Source: Polynucleobacter sp. AP-Titi-500A-B4 (GTDB lineage: Bacteria; Pseudomonadota; Gammaproteobacteria; Burkholderiales; Burkholderiaceae). Taken from it: DNA of 64,000 nt. Under the pieces are notes generated by a model. That model did not search any database, was not told the DNA's origin, and saw nothing but the letters and a program-made list of their open reading frames with translations. This document shows positions 17,801-25,149 of the stretch, piece by piece. A program made the translations under genes and the position numbers. Location of the stretch: positions 742,861-806,860 of the forward strand of contig NZ_CP061311.1 in NCBI RefSeq assembly GCF_018688095.1, read 5' to 3'. Numbering within the stretch: position 1 is the stretch's first letter; each line of letters opens with the position of its first letter.

Positions 17801-18872
17801 TTTCCGGCTCATTGATGAACATGGTCGTCAATTAGAAGTCGAGCGCAACTTAGCACGCTTGCGTTCGGAGTATGGACAAACTGCGCGTGATGCTTTTCAG
17901 GCGGTTGCGCAAGAGGCGGTTCAAACTGAACTCGGCATTGAGCCTAGCGCTCAGACTGGCGCCAAGCCCAATGCTGCCAATAAGCCAGAGCAGGCGCGAC
18001 AAGTTGAGCAGGGTGGCTATCGAACCTGGGAGTTTGGTGAATTACCGGAGACTCTAGAAATTCAAAAGGGCAATAGGACACTCTTTGGCTATCCAGCACT
18101 GATCGACCGCGGGGAGTATTGCGACCTAGAGGTATTTGATGATTTGCTAGAAGCGCGCAAGCAACATGCATTGGGTTTGCGTCGATTGTTTGCATTGGGC
18201 AATAAAGACACACTCAAAGCCTTACAGAAGCAATTACCTGGTATTCGCGAGTTGGGATTGTTATTTATTAATGTGGGTTCAGTCGACGGGCTAATTGAGC
18301 AGATTCTCAATCTGGCAATTGATCGTGCATTCATGACTGAGCCTTTGCCAAATAATGCCGAACAATTTGCTGAGCGTATGCAAGCAGGTAAACCCAGATT
18401 GGCACTAATCGCGCAAGAGATTTCTCGCCACGCTTTAGCTGCTTTGCAAGCCTATGCAGATTTGCAAAAGAAAATGGCGCAAGCAAAGGCAGCATCACCC
18501 AGTGCTTATGCTGATATTCAATCGCAGGTACAGGGATTGATCTTCCCCAAGTTTGTTGCGGATATTCCGTATATGCAGTTAGTGCACTTGCCCCGATATC
18601 TAAAAGGGATTGCAATGCGGATCGATAAGTTGCGATCTAATCCTGCTCGAGATGCGCAATGTCAAAAAGACTGGGAGTCCGTAGCAAGACCCTGGCAAAA
18701 ACTCATACAAGGCAATAAAGGTTCTACTTATGCCATCAATGAGGATCAAGCCTTGGCCGATTTTCGCTGGCAATTAGAGGAGTTGAGGGTGGCCTTGTAT
18801 GCCCAAGAACTCAAAACCCCAACCCCCATGTCCTTAAAGCGCTTGGAAAAAGTTTTGGCTAGTTTGCGCTAG
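14826..18872 (+). CDS. hrpA: ATP-dependent RNA helicase HrpA (DEAH box)
   Basis: 1348 residues, the usual long bacterial HrpA. Walker A GETGSGKT is at 57-64, DEAH at 157-160, the SAT motif follows in IITSATID, and motif VI QRAGRCGR closes the helicase core. HA2/ratchet, OB-fold and the long DUF3418 C-terminal region follow. HrpA is a 3'-5' RNA helicase linked to mRNA processing and, in E. coli, ribosome rescue. The start is GTG 14826, with no in-frame ATG before the conserved region; the SD-like TAGGG is only just upstream. It is divergent from argA. Confidence 0.95.
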   Translation: MQEPINQQKPKPISKPVPASNTGRRLEIRFPEELPVSGQRQLIKDALQSHQVVIVCGETGSGKTTQLPKICLDLGRGTINGGKLIGHTQPRRIAATATAKRIAQELGSPIGQDVGYQVRFADKTSHTASVKLMTDGILLAETQRDPQLKAYDTLIIDEAHERSLNIDFLLGYLRQLLPKRPDLKLIITSATIDAQRFAEHFAINGKVAPVIEVSGRLFPVEQRYSPLEPDAKPDGKKESKTAKEIPDAVVEEITKVWREGASGAGDVLVFLPGEREIRDCAEALRKDHVLQQRFHPEVLSLFARQSVAEQERVFSPGNGRRIILTTNVAETSLTVPNIRYVIDSGLARVKRYSYRNKVEQLQIEPISQAAANQRAGRCGRVSDGICVRLYSEQDYLSRPKFTDPEILRSSLAAVLLRMSSLRLSKIQHFPFIDKPLGRAIADGVQLLDELGAIEFDEAQAGDGKDINNSFKLTQIGKQLADLPLDPRIGRMLLAAKEQNALKEVTIIASALATQDPRERPMDQGAAADQAHLQFADERSEFLSFVKLWNWYQDALQHKHSNRQLENLCRSKFLSPRRLREWRDVHGQLHTMLGEKGWKENASPATYEQIHLSLLTGLLGYVAKKEEDEKSQDRNSKTGGYVGARGIRPFIWPGSTIGKKAGAWILAGELQETSRMYARTIAKIEPQWVEKVAAHRLIKSLSDPFWDNRQGEVLAFERGTLYGLPIYHGRRVRYGPHNPEEARELFIRQALVQEEMFGRMDTPALQRETEADAKKKYPGSFGFFWHNRRLIKEIEALEHRSRRPDVLVDDELLFAFYESRIPQGVCNREDLKVHLKKIPDLDSQLRLEKADLMRHEAAGITVDRYPKVMKVGGAELNLTYHFEPGSPKDGVTLVVPLAQLNQVDGRRCEWLVPGMCEEKILLLLKTLPQKLRRHCVPLPDYAKSYLERKLDSMQFGMGDFLDSLMDDIRKERGLEIKRTDFRPEALPLHSSMNFRLIDEHGRQLEVERNLARLRSEYGQTARDAFQAVAQEAVQTELGIEPSAQTGAKPNAANKPEQARQVEQGGYRTWEFGELPETLEIQKGNRTLFGYPALIDRGEYCDLEVFDDLLEARKQHALGLRRLFALGNKDTLKALQKQLPGIRELGLLFINVGSVDGLIEQILNLAIDRAFMTEPLPNNAEQFAERMQAGKPRLALIAQEISRHALAALQAYADLQKKMAQAKAASPSAYADIQSQVQGLIFPKFVADIPYMQLVHLPRYLKGIAMRIDKLRSNPARDAQCQKDWESVARPWQKLIQGNKGSTYAINEDQALADFRWQLEELRVALYAQELKTPTPMSLKRLEKVLASLR

Positions 18873-18930
18873 GTCAAATCCACCGCTCTTAAGGGGTCTT
18901 TTGATTCTTTGCATTGCTTACAATGTAGGT

Positions 18931-19962
18931 ATGCACACATTTACCAAGATTAGAGCTTTTCGCACTATTGCCTTATCCCTTGCCTTTGCTTCGCTCAGTC
19001 TGTCAGCGTTTGCTCAAACTACGTCTCCAGCAGTAACTTCTCCATCTCCAGCGCAACCTAAATTGGCGGTAGTACTGAACTCAGGTGAGGCTTCTGTTAG
19101 CTTGATCGATATGCCAACCCGTCAAGTCATCAAAACGGTTCCGGTTGGTAAAGAGCCGCATCACCTCATGATGACGCCAGATCAAAAAACCTTATTGATT
19201 GCGAATGCGGCAGGTAATGACGTTGTTCTCATGAATCCTGTCAGCGGTGAGATTACTGGTCGTGTACCCAACATTATTGATCCATACCAAATTGGCTACT
19301 CTCCAAATCACAAATGGTTTGTAGCAAACGGCAATCGCTTGGATCGCGTTGATATTTATGCCGCAAATGGTGCTGATCTTAAATTAGTAAAGACTGTGAA
19401 ATTGGCAAAGACGCCAAGTCATATTGCATTTACTGCTGATAGCAAGATTGCCTTCATTACTTTGCAGGACTCAAACGAACTTGCGGCCATTGATCTTGAG
19501 ACGCAAACTGTATTGTGGGTCATGCATACGGGTAAGGTACCTGCAGGTTTGTGGATGACGCCAGGCGATCAATATTTATTGGTTGGTATTACTGGCGAAG
19601 ACTACGTCCAAGTCATCGATTGGAAAACCCGCAAAGAAGTCAAGCGCATATATACCGGCAAGGGTGCACACAACTTCCGTCCTTTGGGGGATAAGAAGCA
19701 TGTCTTTGTGAGTAACCGAATTGCTTCTACGATTAGCATGATCAATATGCAAACCCTAGAAAAAGTCGGCGATATTACTGGTTTGCCTGCGGGACCAGAT
19801 GATATGGAAATTACTCCTGATAGCAAAACCATGTGGGTCACATTCCGTTTTGCTAAAAAAGCAGGGGTGATTGATATTCCAACGATGAAGTTAGTTACTG
19901 TTATTCCTGTTGGAAAGTCTCCCCATGGCGTGTTCTTTTACCCAAGAGCTCCATGGGAGTGA
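18931..19962 (+). CDS. Exported YncE-like beta-propeller protein
   Basis: 343 residues from ATG 18931; a TTG at 18901 in frame would put ten residues before the signal peptide. The signal peptide ends about AFAQ (residue 29). The mature protein is built of repeated blades with motifs such as VLNSGEASVSLIDMPTRQV, MMTPDQKTLLIANAAGNDV and PDDMEITPDSKTMWVTF. These are typical of 40-residue-repeat YncE/YVTN seven-bladed propellers. The function in the periplasm is unknown; some relatives bind cytochromes or nitrite reductase-like partners. The deacetylase gene follows at 22 bp. Confidence 0.87.
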   Translation: MHTFTKIRAFRTIALSLAFASLSLSAFAQTTSPAVTSPSPAQPKLAVVLNSGEASVSLIDMPTRQVIKTVPVGKEPHHLMMTPDQKTLLIANAAGNDVVLMNPVSGEITGRVPNIIDPYQIGYSPNHKWFVANGNRLDRVDIYAANGADLKLVKTVKLAKTPSHIAFTADSKIAFITLQDSNELAAIDLETQTVLWVMHTGKVPAGLWMTPGDQYLLVGITGEDYVQVIDWKTRKEVKRIYTGKGAHNFRPLGDKKHVFVSNRIASTISMINMQTLEKVGDITGLPAGPDDMEITPDSKTMWVTFRFAKKAGVIDIPTMKLVTVIPVGKSPHGVFFYPRAPWE

Positions 19963-19984
19963 TGGGGCATAGAGCAATCAAGCC

Positions 19985-20773
19985 ATGAAACGCAATACCA
20001 TCATTTATTTAGCAGCCGTGCTCTTGCTCGGCTGTTTTTCATTGAGTGCTCATGCTCAAACACCTAGTTGCAATAAGACCGTTTATTTAACATTTGATAC
20101 AGGCAATATGTCAGTGGCCAATAAGGTAGCCGAGATCTTAAAGCGCCAAGATGTTAAAGCTACTTTCTTTCTCGCCAATGAAAAGACTTACCGTGGTGAT
20201 TTTGCATTAGATGAAGCGTGGAAACCTTTTTGGCAGGAGTTGGCTAAAGAAGGTCATCACTTTGGCAGTCATACATACGACCATACCTATTTCGTGAAAG
20301 ATGGCCCAAAAGGTGAGGTCTTTGAGAAACCGCAGTTTGGCCCCAAGGCTGGCATGACAGTGCTTTATAACGAAGCGGCCATGTGCAAAGAAATTCGTCG
20401 TGTCGATTTACGTTTCCAAGAAATGACGACTCAGCCCCTGCAGAAAATCTGGCGCGCCCCTGGAGGCAAAACTTCGCCAACATTGATTCGGATGGGGGAT
20501 ATGTGCGGTTATCAACATATTGGCTGGGCGCCTGCCGGTTTTTTGGGTGATGAGCTCAATTCAGATAAATATCCCAACAGCATGCTTTTAGAAAAAGCCA
20601 GTCGTGAGATTAAAGATGGTGATATCACTATGGCGCATTTGGGGATATGGTCCAGAAAAGATCCTTGGGCTCCGGCAGTGCTCGAGCAATTGATCGTCAA
20701 TCTCAAGCAGCGTGGATTCTGTTTCGGCTTATTACCCACAGCACGCAAGAATTCCGCAGATCAGTCAAAATAA
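19985..20773 (+). CDS. Polysaccharide deacetylase family protein (NodB domain)
   Basis: 262 residues with a signal peptide ending near SAHAQ (residue 25). The NodB homology domain starts at TVYLTFDTGN, so the usual TFDDG motif is TFDTG: the first Asp (general base) is present and the second (metal ligand) is Thr. Variation at this position also occurs in PdaA-type enzymes (TFDNG). The second motif, HFGSHTYDHTYF, supplies the two metal-binding His. WRAPGGKTSP corresponds to motif 3. It probably removes acetyl groups from cell-wall or surface N-acetylated glycans in the periplasm; the substrate is unknown. The next gene starts 3 bp after the stop. Confidence 0.87.
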   Translation: MKRNTIIYLAAVLLLGCFSLSAHAQTPSCNKTVYLTFDTGNMSVANKVAEILKRQDVKATFFLANEKTYRGDFALDEAWKPFWQELAKEGHHFGSHTYDHTYFVKDGPKGEVFEKPQFGPKAGMTVLYNEAAMCKEIRRVDLRFQEMTTQPLQKIWRAPGGKTSPTLIRMGDMCGYQHIGWAPAGFLGDELNSDKYPNSMLLEKASREIKDGDITMAHLGIWSRKDPWAPAVLEQLIVNLKQRGFCFGLLPTARKNSADQSK

Positions 20774-20776
20774 AGC

Positions 20777-21748
20777 ATGGATTTAAGCTCAGTTATTTCT
20801 GCCATCTCAAATGCCTATGGCGCTGTTCAAGAATGGATCTTCTCCAGTCTTGTCGGCCCATTGCTTTACCAATTCAATTTGATGTCTTGGGCTGAAGACG
20901 TCTTTGATGGAATCGATTGGTTTTTATTTGGCTGTATCCAAATCTTTTTGATCATCGTGGTACTTCGTACTTGGGAGCGCTTCAATCCAGCAGAAGTGCA
21001 AGAGCGATTTGCTGCCCACAGTAAGGCCGATGTGTTTTATACCTTGTTACATCGCCTGGGCATTTTTCATGCCCTGATCTTCATTGCGCTATCGGGCTTT
21101 TTCTTTGAGATCGATTCCATCTTGCACGATTTTCGTTTTGACCGTTTCAACGTAGAAAATTGGTGGCCAGGCATCACTACCATTCCAGTAGTGAGCTTTT
21201 TGTTTTACCTTGTTCTGCTCGACTTCGTAGACTACCTTTACCATCGCGCATCGCATGCGTTTAACTGGTGGTGGCAATTACATGCTTTACATCACAGTCA
21301 AACCGTGATGACCGCATGGTCTGATAATCGCAATCATTTCTTAGATGACATCATGCGGGCAGTGGTGATGGCCTTCTTTGCGCTTTTGTTTGGTGTATCA
21401 CCAGGTCAATTCATTGCACTAGTTGCCTTGAGTCAATTCATTCAAAGTTGGCAGCATGCCAATATCAAGGTGCATTTAGGTCCTGCACGGTATCTCTTGA
21501 TTTCACCGATGTATCACCGCATGCATCATGCGGTCGGCTATGGTCATGAAGCCATCGGTAAGCCTGGGGTGCTAGGCGGTTGCAACTTCGGTATCTTATT
21601 TCCCTGGTGGGATATGGCCTTTAGGACTGTCATCTTTCCTAAGGCGGTTTATCCCACAGGCGTGCGAAACTTAACTGTTTCACAAAATATCATTACACAA
21701 CAGTGGCAGGGTTTAGTGCACGCATTCAGAGAGTTATTACCCAAGTAA
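20777..21748 (+). CDS. Sterol desaturase / fatty acid hydroxylase family membrane protein
   Basis: 323 residues, integral membrane, with at least four hydrophobic segments. The di-iron histidine boxes are clear: YLYHRASHAF (HxxxH), LHALHHSQ (HxxHH) and MYHRMHHAVG (HxxHH). The family hydroxylates or desaturates lipids, using O2 and a di-iron centre. Bacteria lack typical sterols, so the substrate may be a fatty acyl chain, hopanoid or ornithine lipid. It starts 3 bp after the deacetylase stop; EI24 follows with a 29-bp gap. Confidence 0.9.
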   Translation: MDLSSVISAISNAYGAVQEWIFSSLVGPLLYQFNLMSWAEDVFDGIDWFLFGCIQIFLIIVVLRTWERFNPAEVQERFAAHSKADVFYTLLHRLGIFHALIFIALSGFFFEIDSILHDFRFDRFNVENWWPGITTIPVVSFLFYLVLLDFVDYLYHRASHAFNWWWQLHALHHSQTVMTAWSDNRNHFLDDIMRAVVMAFFALLFGVSPGQFIALVALSQFIQSWQHANIKVHLGPARYLLISPMYHRMHHAVGYGHEAIGKPGVLGGCNFGILFPWWDMAFRTVIFPKAVYPTGVRNLTVSQNIITQQWQGLVHAFRELLPK

Positions 21749-21777
21749 ACATACCCAAGGTATGTCATAGGAGTTTT

Positions 21778-22650
21778 ATGGTCGGATTGCAGCAAGTATT
21801 TAAATCGTTCGGGCTTGCGCTCGTCGGAACGATGCATCCACGCATGCTGTGGCTTAGCTTACGACCTTTTCTGATTGTGTCGATTTTGTGGGGCTTGCTC
21901 ATTTGGCTCATCTGGACACCAGCGCTAGAGGCCTTAAGCATTTTTCTCACGACTTCTATGTTCACAAGTTGGATACAAGAGGGTCTCATTTGGGCTGGCT
22001 TTGAAAATGCCAGGGCCTGGATCGCACCTCTCTTTTTTGTGATGCTCATCATTCCTTTGATCACCATTAGCCTCTTAGTATTTATTGCCTTCTCAACTGT
22101 GCCTGCAATCGTAAGAATAGTCGCTCGCCAGCCGAGCTATCACGGATTGGAATGTAAGCAAGGTGGAGGGCTCTTAGGTAGTCTGGTCTATACCTTATGG
22201 TCTGCGCTCATCTGTTTGGTTTTGGTGATGCTGACCTTACCAGTGTGGTGGGTGCCACCACTCGTAGCAGTGCTGCCACCTTTGCTGTGGGGCTGGTTAA
22301 CCATGCGGCTTATGTCATATGACGTATTAGCTAAACACGCCAGCACTGAGGAGCGCGATGTACTCATTGAAAAATATCGTTGGGCCTTGCTCACGATGGG
22401 TATTGTGTCCGGCATGCTTGGGGCAGTTCCAACATTCTTCTGGGCTACCTCTGCTTTGGCTTTGGTATTGTTCCCGCTAGTCAGTTTTGTGGCACTTTGG
22501 ATTTACTCTTTAATATTTGTGTTTGCAGCCTTGTGGTTCAGCCATTTCTTATTGGATGCCTTGCAAACCCTCAGACAAGAGGAATTAGAAAAGTCATTAA
22601 CAGTTGAAACACGCGTAGTAGATCCGGAGCTTCCCTATCATGGCCAATGA
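21778..22650 (+). CDS. EI24 / CysZ-like integral membrane protein
   Basis: 290 residues from ATG 21778, chosen because AGGAG sits 5 nt upstream; an earlier in-frame ATG at 21703 would overlap the preceding gene. There are about six hydrophobic segments. FGLALVGTMHPRMLWLSLRP is the typical N-terminal signature of bacterial EI24-domain proteins, a family that includes the sulfate transporter CysZ. No sulfur-assimilation gene is nearby, so sulfate transport is not supported here. It overlaps the next gene by 11 bp. Confidence 0.85.
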   Translation: MVGLQQVFKSFGLALVGTMHPRMLWLSLRPFLIVSILWGLLIWLIWTPALEALSIFLTTSMFTSWIQEGLIWAGFENARAWIAPLFFVMLIIPLITISLLVFIAFSTVPAIVRIVARQPSYHGLECKQGGGLLGSLVYTLWSALICLVLVMLTLPVWWVPPLVAVLPPLLWGWLTMRLMSYDVLAKHASTEERDVLIEKYRWALLTMGIVSGMLGAVPTFFWATSALALVLFPLVSFVALWIYSLIFVFAALWFSHFLLDALQTLRQEELEKSLTVETRVVDPELPYHGQ

Positions 22651-23512
22651 GATGGTTGATGCAGTGAAAAAAGTAGAAATCGATTTACTTTCAAAGCAGG
22701 TGTCTACAAGACGATTTGGATTAATCGTGATTGGCGATGAGATTTTGTCTGGTCGCCGACAAGATAAGCATATGAGCAAGTTGATTGAGCTCCTCAATGA
22801 GCGGGGCTTAAGTCTTTCATGGGCTAAATATGTTGCGGATGATCCAGGGCAAATCACGGCAACGTTAAAAGAAAGTTTTGCGAGTGGGGATGTGGTGTTT
22901 AGTACGGGTGGTATTGGTGCGACACCGGATGATCACACACGCCAATGTGCTGCCTTAGCACTCGGAACGAAAACTGAATTGCATCCAACTGCACAAGAGC
23001 TTATTGCAGGGCGGATTCAGTCAACAGCCGAAGGCGATCCCATTAAAGCAGATTTGAGTACTCCAGAAAATCAACATCGTTTCAAGATGGGGGAGTTTCC
23101 ACTGGGCAGTGACATCATCCCCAACCCCTATAACCAGATTCCCGGCTTTCGGATCAAAGAGCATCACTTCGTCCCCGGTTTTCCAGTAATGGCTGCGCCA
23201 ATGATGGCCTGGTGCTTAGATACGCATTACAAAGATCTTTTCCATCAAGAGAACTGGGCGGAGCAAAGCTTCATCGTCCCTAAAGGCATTGAATCGACCT
23301 TAACCCCTCTGATGGAGCGCATAGAAGCCAATTTTCCCGGTGTGAAGGTCTTTAGTCTTCCCTCTGTGGGTGATGCTAGCAAGGGTGGTGTTTATGCCGA
23401 GCGCCATATCGAGTTGGGCATCAAAGGTAATGCCAATCTACTAGAAAGCGCTTGGATTGCCCTAAGAACGGGCACTCAAGCCTTGGGCTATGAAATTCAT
23501 GATATTGCTTAG
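22640..23512 (+). CDS. CinA-like molybdopterin-binding (MoCF_biosynth) domain protein
   Basis: 290 residues. The first half is a MoaB/MogA-like domain with GLIVIGDEILSGRRQDKH and FSTGGIGATPDDHT, the hallmarks of CinA N-terminal domains. The C-terminal CinA deamidase domain (nicotinamide-nucleotide amidase) is absent. Related proteins have ADP-ribose or NMN-related pyrophosphatase activity, or none known; a molybdenum cofactor role is possible but not implied by context. Translation is probably coupled to the EI24 gene through the 11-bp overlap. Confidence 0.88.
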   Translation: MANEMVDAVKKVEIDLLSKQVSTRRFGLIVIGDEILSGRRQDKHMSKLIELLNERGLSLSWAKYVADDPGQITATLKESFASGDVVFSTGGIGATPDDHTRQCAALALGTKTELHPTAQELIAGRIQSTAEGDPIKADLSTPENQHRFKMGEFPLGSDIIPNPYNQIPGFRIKEHHFVPGFPVMAAPMMAWCLDTHYKDLFHQENWAEQSFIVPKGIESTLTPLMERIEANFPGVKVFSLPSVGDASKGGVYAERHIELGIKGNANLLESAWIALRTGTQALGYEIHDIA

Positions 23513-23520
23513 GTCAATAT

Positions 23521-23537
23521 TGCACTAAATCAGTGCA
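23521..23537. promoter_or_regulatory. NtrC-type binding site 1 upstream of glnA
   Basis: TGCACTAAATCAGTGCA is a near-perfect inverted repeat (TGCACT / AGTGCA) matching the enterobacterial NtrC box TGCAC-N7-GTGCA. It is centred about 190 bp before the glnA start codon. A second copy lies 52 bp further on, about five helical turns. Confidence 0.8.
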
Positions 23538-23572
23538 AATACCCTTTTTTTAGGGGATAAAAGACCTAATTG

Positions 23573-23589
23573 GGCACTTAATTAGTGCA
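23573..23589. promoter_or_regulatory. NtrC-type binding site 2 upstream of glnA
   Basis: GGCACTTAATTAGTGCA keeps the GCACT / AGTGC arms of an NtrC box with one changed outer base. With site 1 it forms the paired, same-face arrangement expected for an NtrC enhancer. Confidence 0.75.
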
Positions 23590-23638
23590 ATAATGGCTAT
23601 TCCCCGTTGTTTGCTTCAGTAAATTAGATACATCCATT

Positions 23639-23654
23639 AGGCATGTTGAATGCC
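23639..23654 (+). promoter_or_regulatory. Possible sigma54-like promoter of glnA
   Basis: AGGCATGTTGAATGCC has GG and GC at the 10-bp spacing of -24/-12 promoters (consensus TGGCAC-N5-TTGCA), with GGCA intact and ATGC in place of TTGC. A start near 23664 would put the two NtrC sites at about -135 and -83. It is also a palindrome, so the match could be coincidental, and the NtrC encoded here lacks the sigma54-contact threonine. No convincing sigma70 promoter was found nearby. Confidence 0.35.
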
Positions 23655-23719
23655 TGGAATGAACAAGGGTGTATGCCTTGAGTTTGAATTCCAAGTTTTA
23701 GTTAATAGAGGAGATTTGC

Positions 23720-25135
23720 ATGACGAAGACCGTCGCTGATGTGATGAAGTTAGTTAAAGAGAAAGAATGTACTTTCGTTGATTTCCGCTTTGTTGATACA
23801 AAGGGTAAAGAGCAACATACGACAGTTCCTATTTCTGCTTTTGACGAAGACAAATTTGAGAGCGGTCATGCATTTGACGGTTCATCTATTGCTGGTTGGA
23901 AAGGTATTGAAGCATCTGACATGTTGCTCAAACCAGATCCAACAGCTGCTTACATTGATCCATTCTATGAAGAGCCAACATTGGTTCTCACATGTGACGT
24001 TATCGAGCCAGCAGATGGCAAAGGTTACGACCGTGATCCACGTTCTATCGCTAAGCGCGCTGAAGCGTACTTGAAGAGCACTGGTCTAGGCGATGCTGCT
24101 TACTTTGGTCCAGAGCCAGAGTTCTTTATTTTTGATGGCGTTCGTTGGGGTGCCGACATGCAAGGTTGCTTCGTGAAGATTGATTCCGAAGAGGCTCCAT
24201 GGTCATCTGCAAAAGAAATCGAAGGTGGTAACACTGGTCACCGTCCAGGTAAGAAGGGTGGCTATTTCCCAGTTGCTCCAGTAGATACATTCCAAGATAT
24301 GCGTTCTGAAATGTGCTTGATTCTCGAATCATTAGGCATTCCAGTTGAAGTTCATCACCATGAAGTTGCTGGTCAAGGCCAAAACGAATTGGGTACGAAG
24401 TTCAGCACATTGGTACAACGCGCTGACTGGACTATCTGGCAGAAATACGTTGTTCACAACGTTGCTCATGCTTATGGCAAGACAGCAACTTTCATGCCTA
24501 AGCCAGTAGTGGGCGATAACGGTTCTGGTATGCACGTTCACCAATCTGTTTGGAAGAATGGCGAGAACTTGTTTGCTGGTAATGGTTACGCAGGCTTGTC
24601 AGAGTTTGCTCTTTACTACATCGGCGGCATCATTAAGCACGCCAAAGCATTGAATGCGATTACCAATCCAGGTACAAACTCATACAAGCGTTTGGTTCCA
24701 GGCTTTGAGGCTCCAGTAAAGTTAGCCTACTCAGCACGTAACCGTTCTGCTTCTATCCGTATTCCACACGTTGCTAATCCTAAGGGTCGTCGTATCGAAA
24801 CCCGTTTCCCAGATCCATTGGCAAATCCATACTTGGCATTCTCTGCCTTGTTGATGGCTGGTTTGGATGGTGTACAGAACAAGATTCACCCTGGCGATGC
24901 TGCTGACAAGAACTTGTATGACTTGCCACCAGAAGAAGATGCAAAGATCCCAACCGTTTGCGCAAGCTTAGAAGAAGCTTTGGCAGCACTCGAGAAGGAT
25001 CATGAGTTCTTGACTCGCGGTGGTGTATTTACTGAGTCTATGCTTGATGCATATATCAATTTGAAGATGGACGATGTCACACGTTTCCGTATGACTACCC
25101 ATCCTATCGAATTTGATATGTATTACTCCCTGTAA
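23720..25135 (+). CDS. glnA: Glutamine synthetase, type I
   Basis: 471 residues, close to the 468-469 of enterobacterial GlnA. It makes glutamine from glutamate, ammonia and ATP, as a cytoplasmic dodecamer. Visible are FDGSSIAGW (Asp50-like loop), EFFIFDGV, the VEVHHHEVA region, NGSGMHVHQS (ATP/glutamate site) and NPGTNSYKRLVPG. The adenylylation site is Tyr400 in NLYDLPPEE, so control by GlnE is expected. AGAGGAG precedes the ATG. It is transcribed from a 207-bp region with two NtrC boxes and followed directly by ntrB-ntrC. Confidence 0.98.
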   Translation: MTKTVADVMKLVKEKECTFVDFRFVDTKGKEQHTTVPISAFDEDKFESGHAFDGSSIAGWKGIEASDMLLKPDPTAAYIDPFYEEPTLVLTCDVIEPADGKGYDRDPRSIAKRAEAYLKSTGLGDAAYFGPEPEFFIFDGVRWGADMQGCFVKIDSEEAPWSSAKEIEGGNTGHRPGKKGGYFPVAPVDTFQDMRSEMCLILESLGIPVEVHHHEVAGQGQNELGTKFSTLVQRADWTIWQKYVVHNVAHAYGKTATFMPKPVVGDNGSGMHVHQSVWKNGENLFAGNGYAGLSEFALYYIGGIIKHAKALNAITNPGTNSYKRLVPGFEAPVKLAYSARNRSASIRIPHVANPKGRRIETRFPDPLANPYLAFSALLMAGLDGVQNKIHPGDAADKNLYDLPPEEDAKIPTVCASLEEALAALEKDHEFLTRGGVFTESMLDAYINLKMDDVTRFRMTTHPIEFDMYYSL

Positions 25136-25149
25136 GCGAAGGAAAGAAC

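Noticed and set aside
23594..23614. TGGCTATTCCCC...TTTGC as the glnA sigma54 promoter
   Set aside because: The GG to GC distance is several bases too long for a -24/-12 element; the 23639-23654 sequence has correct spacing.
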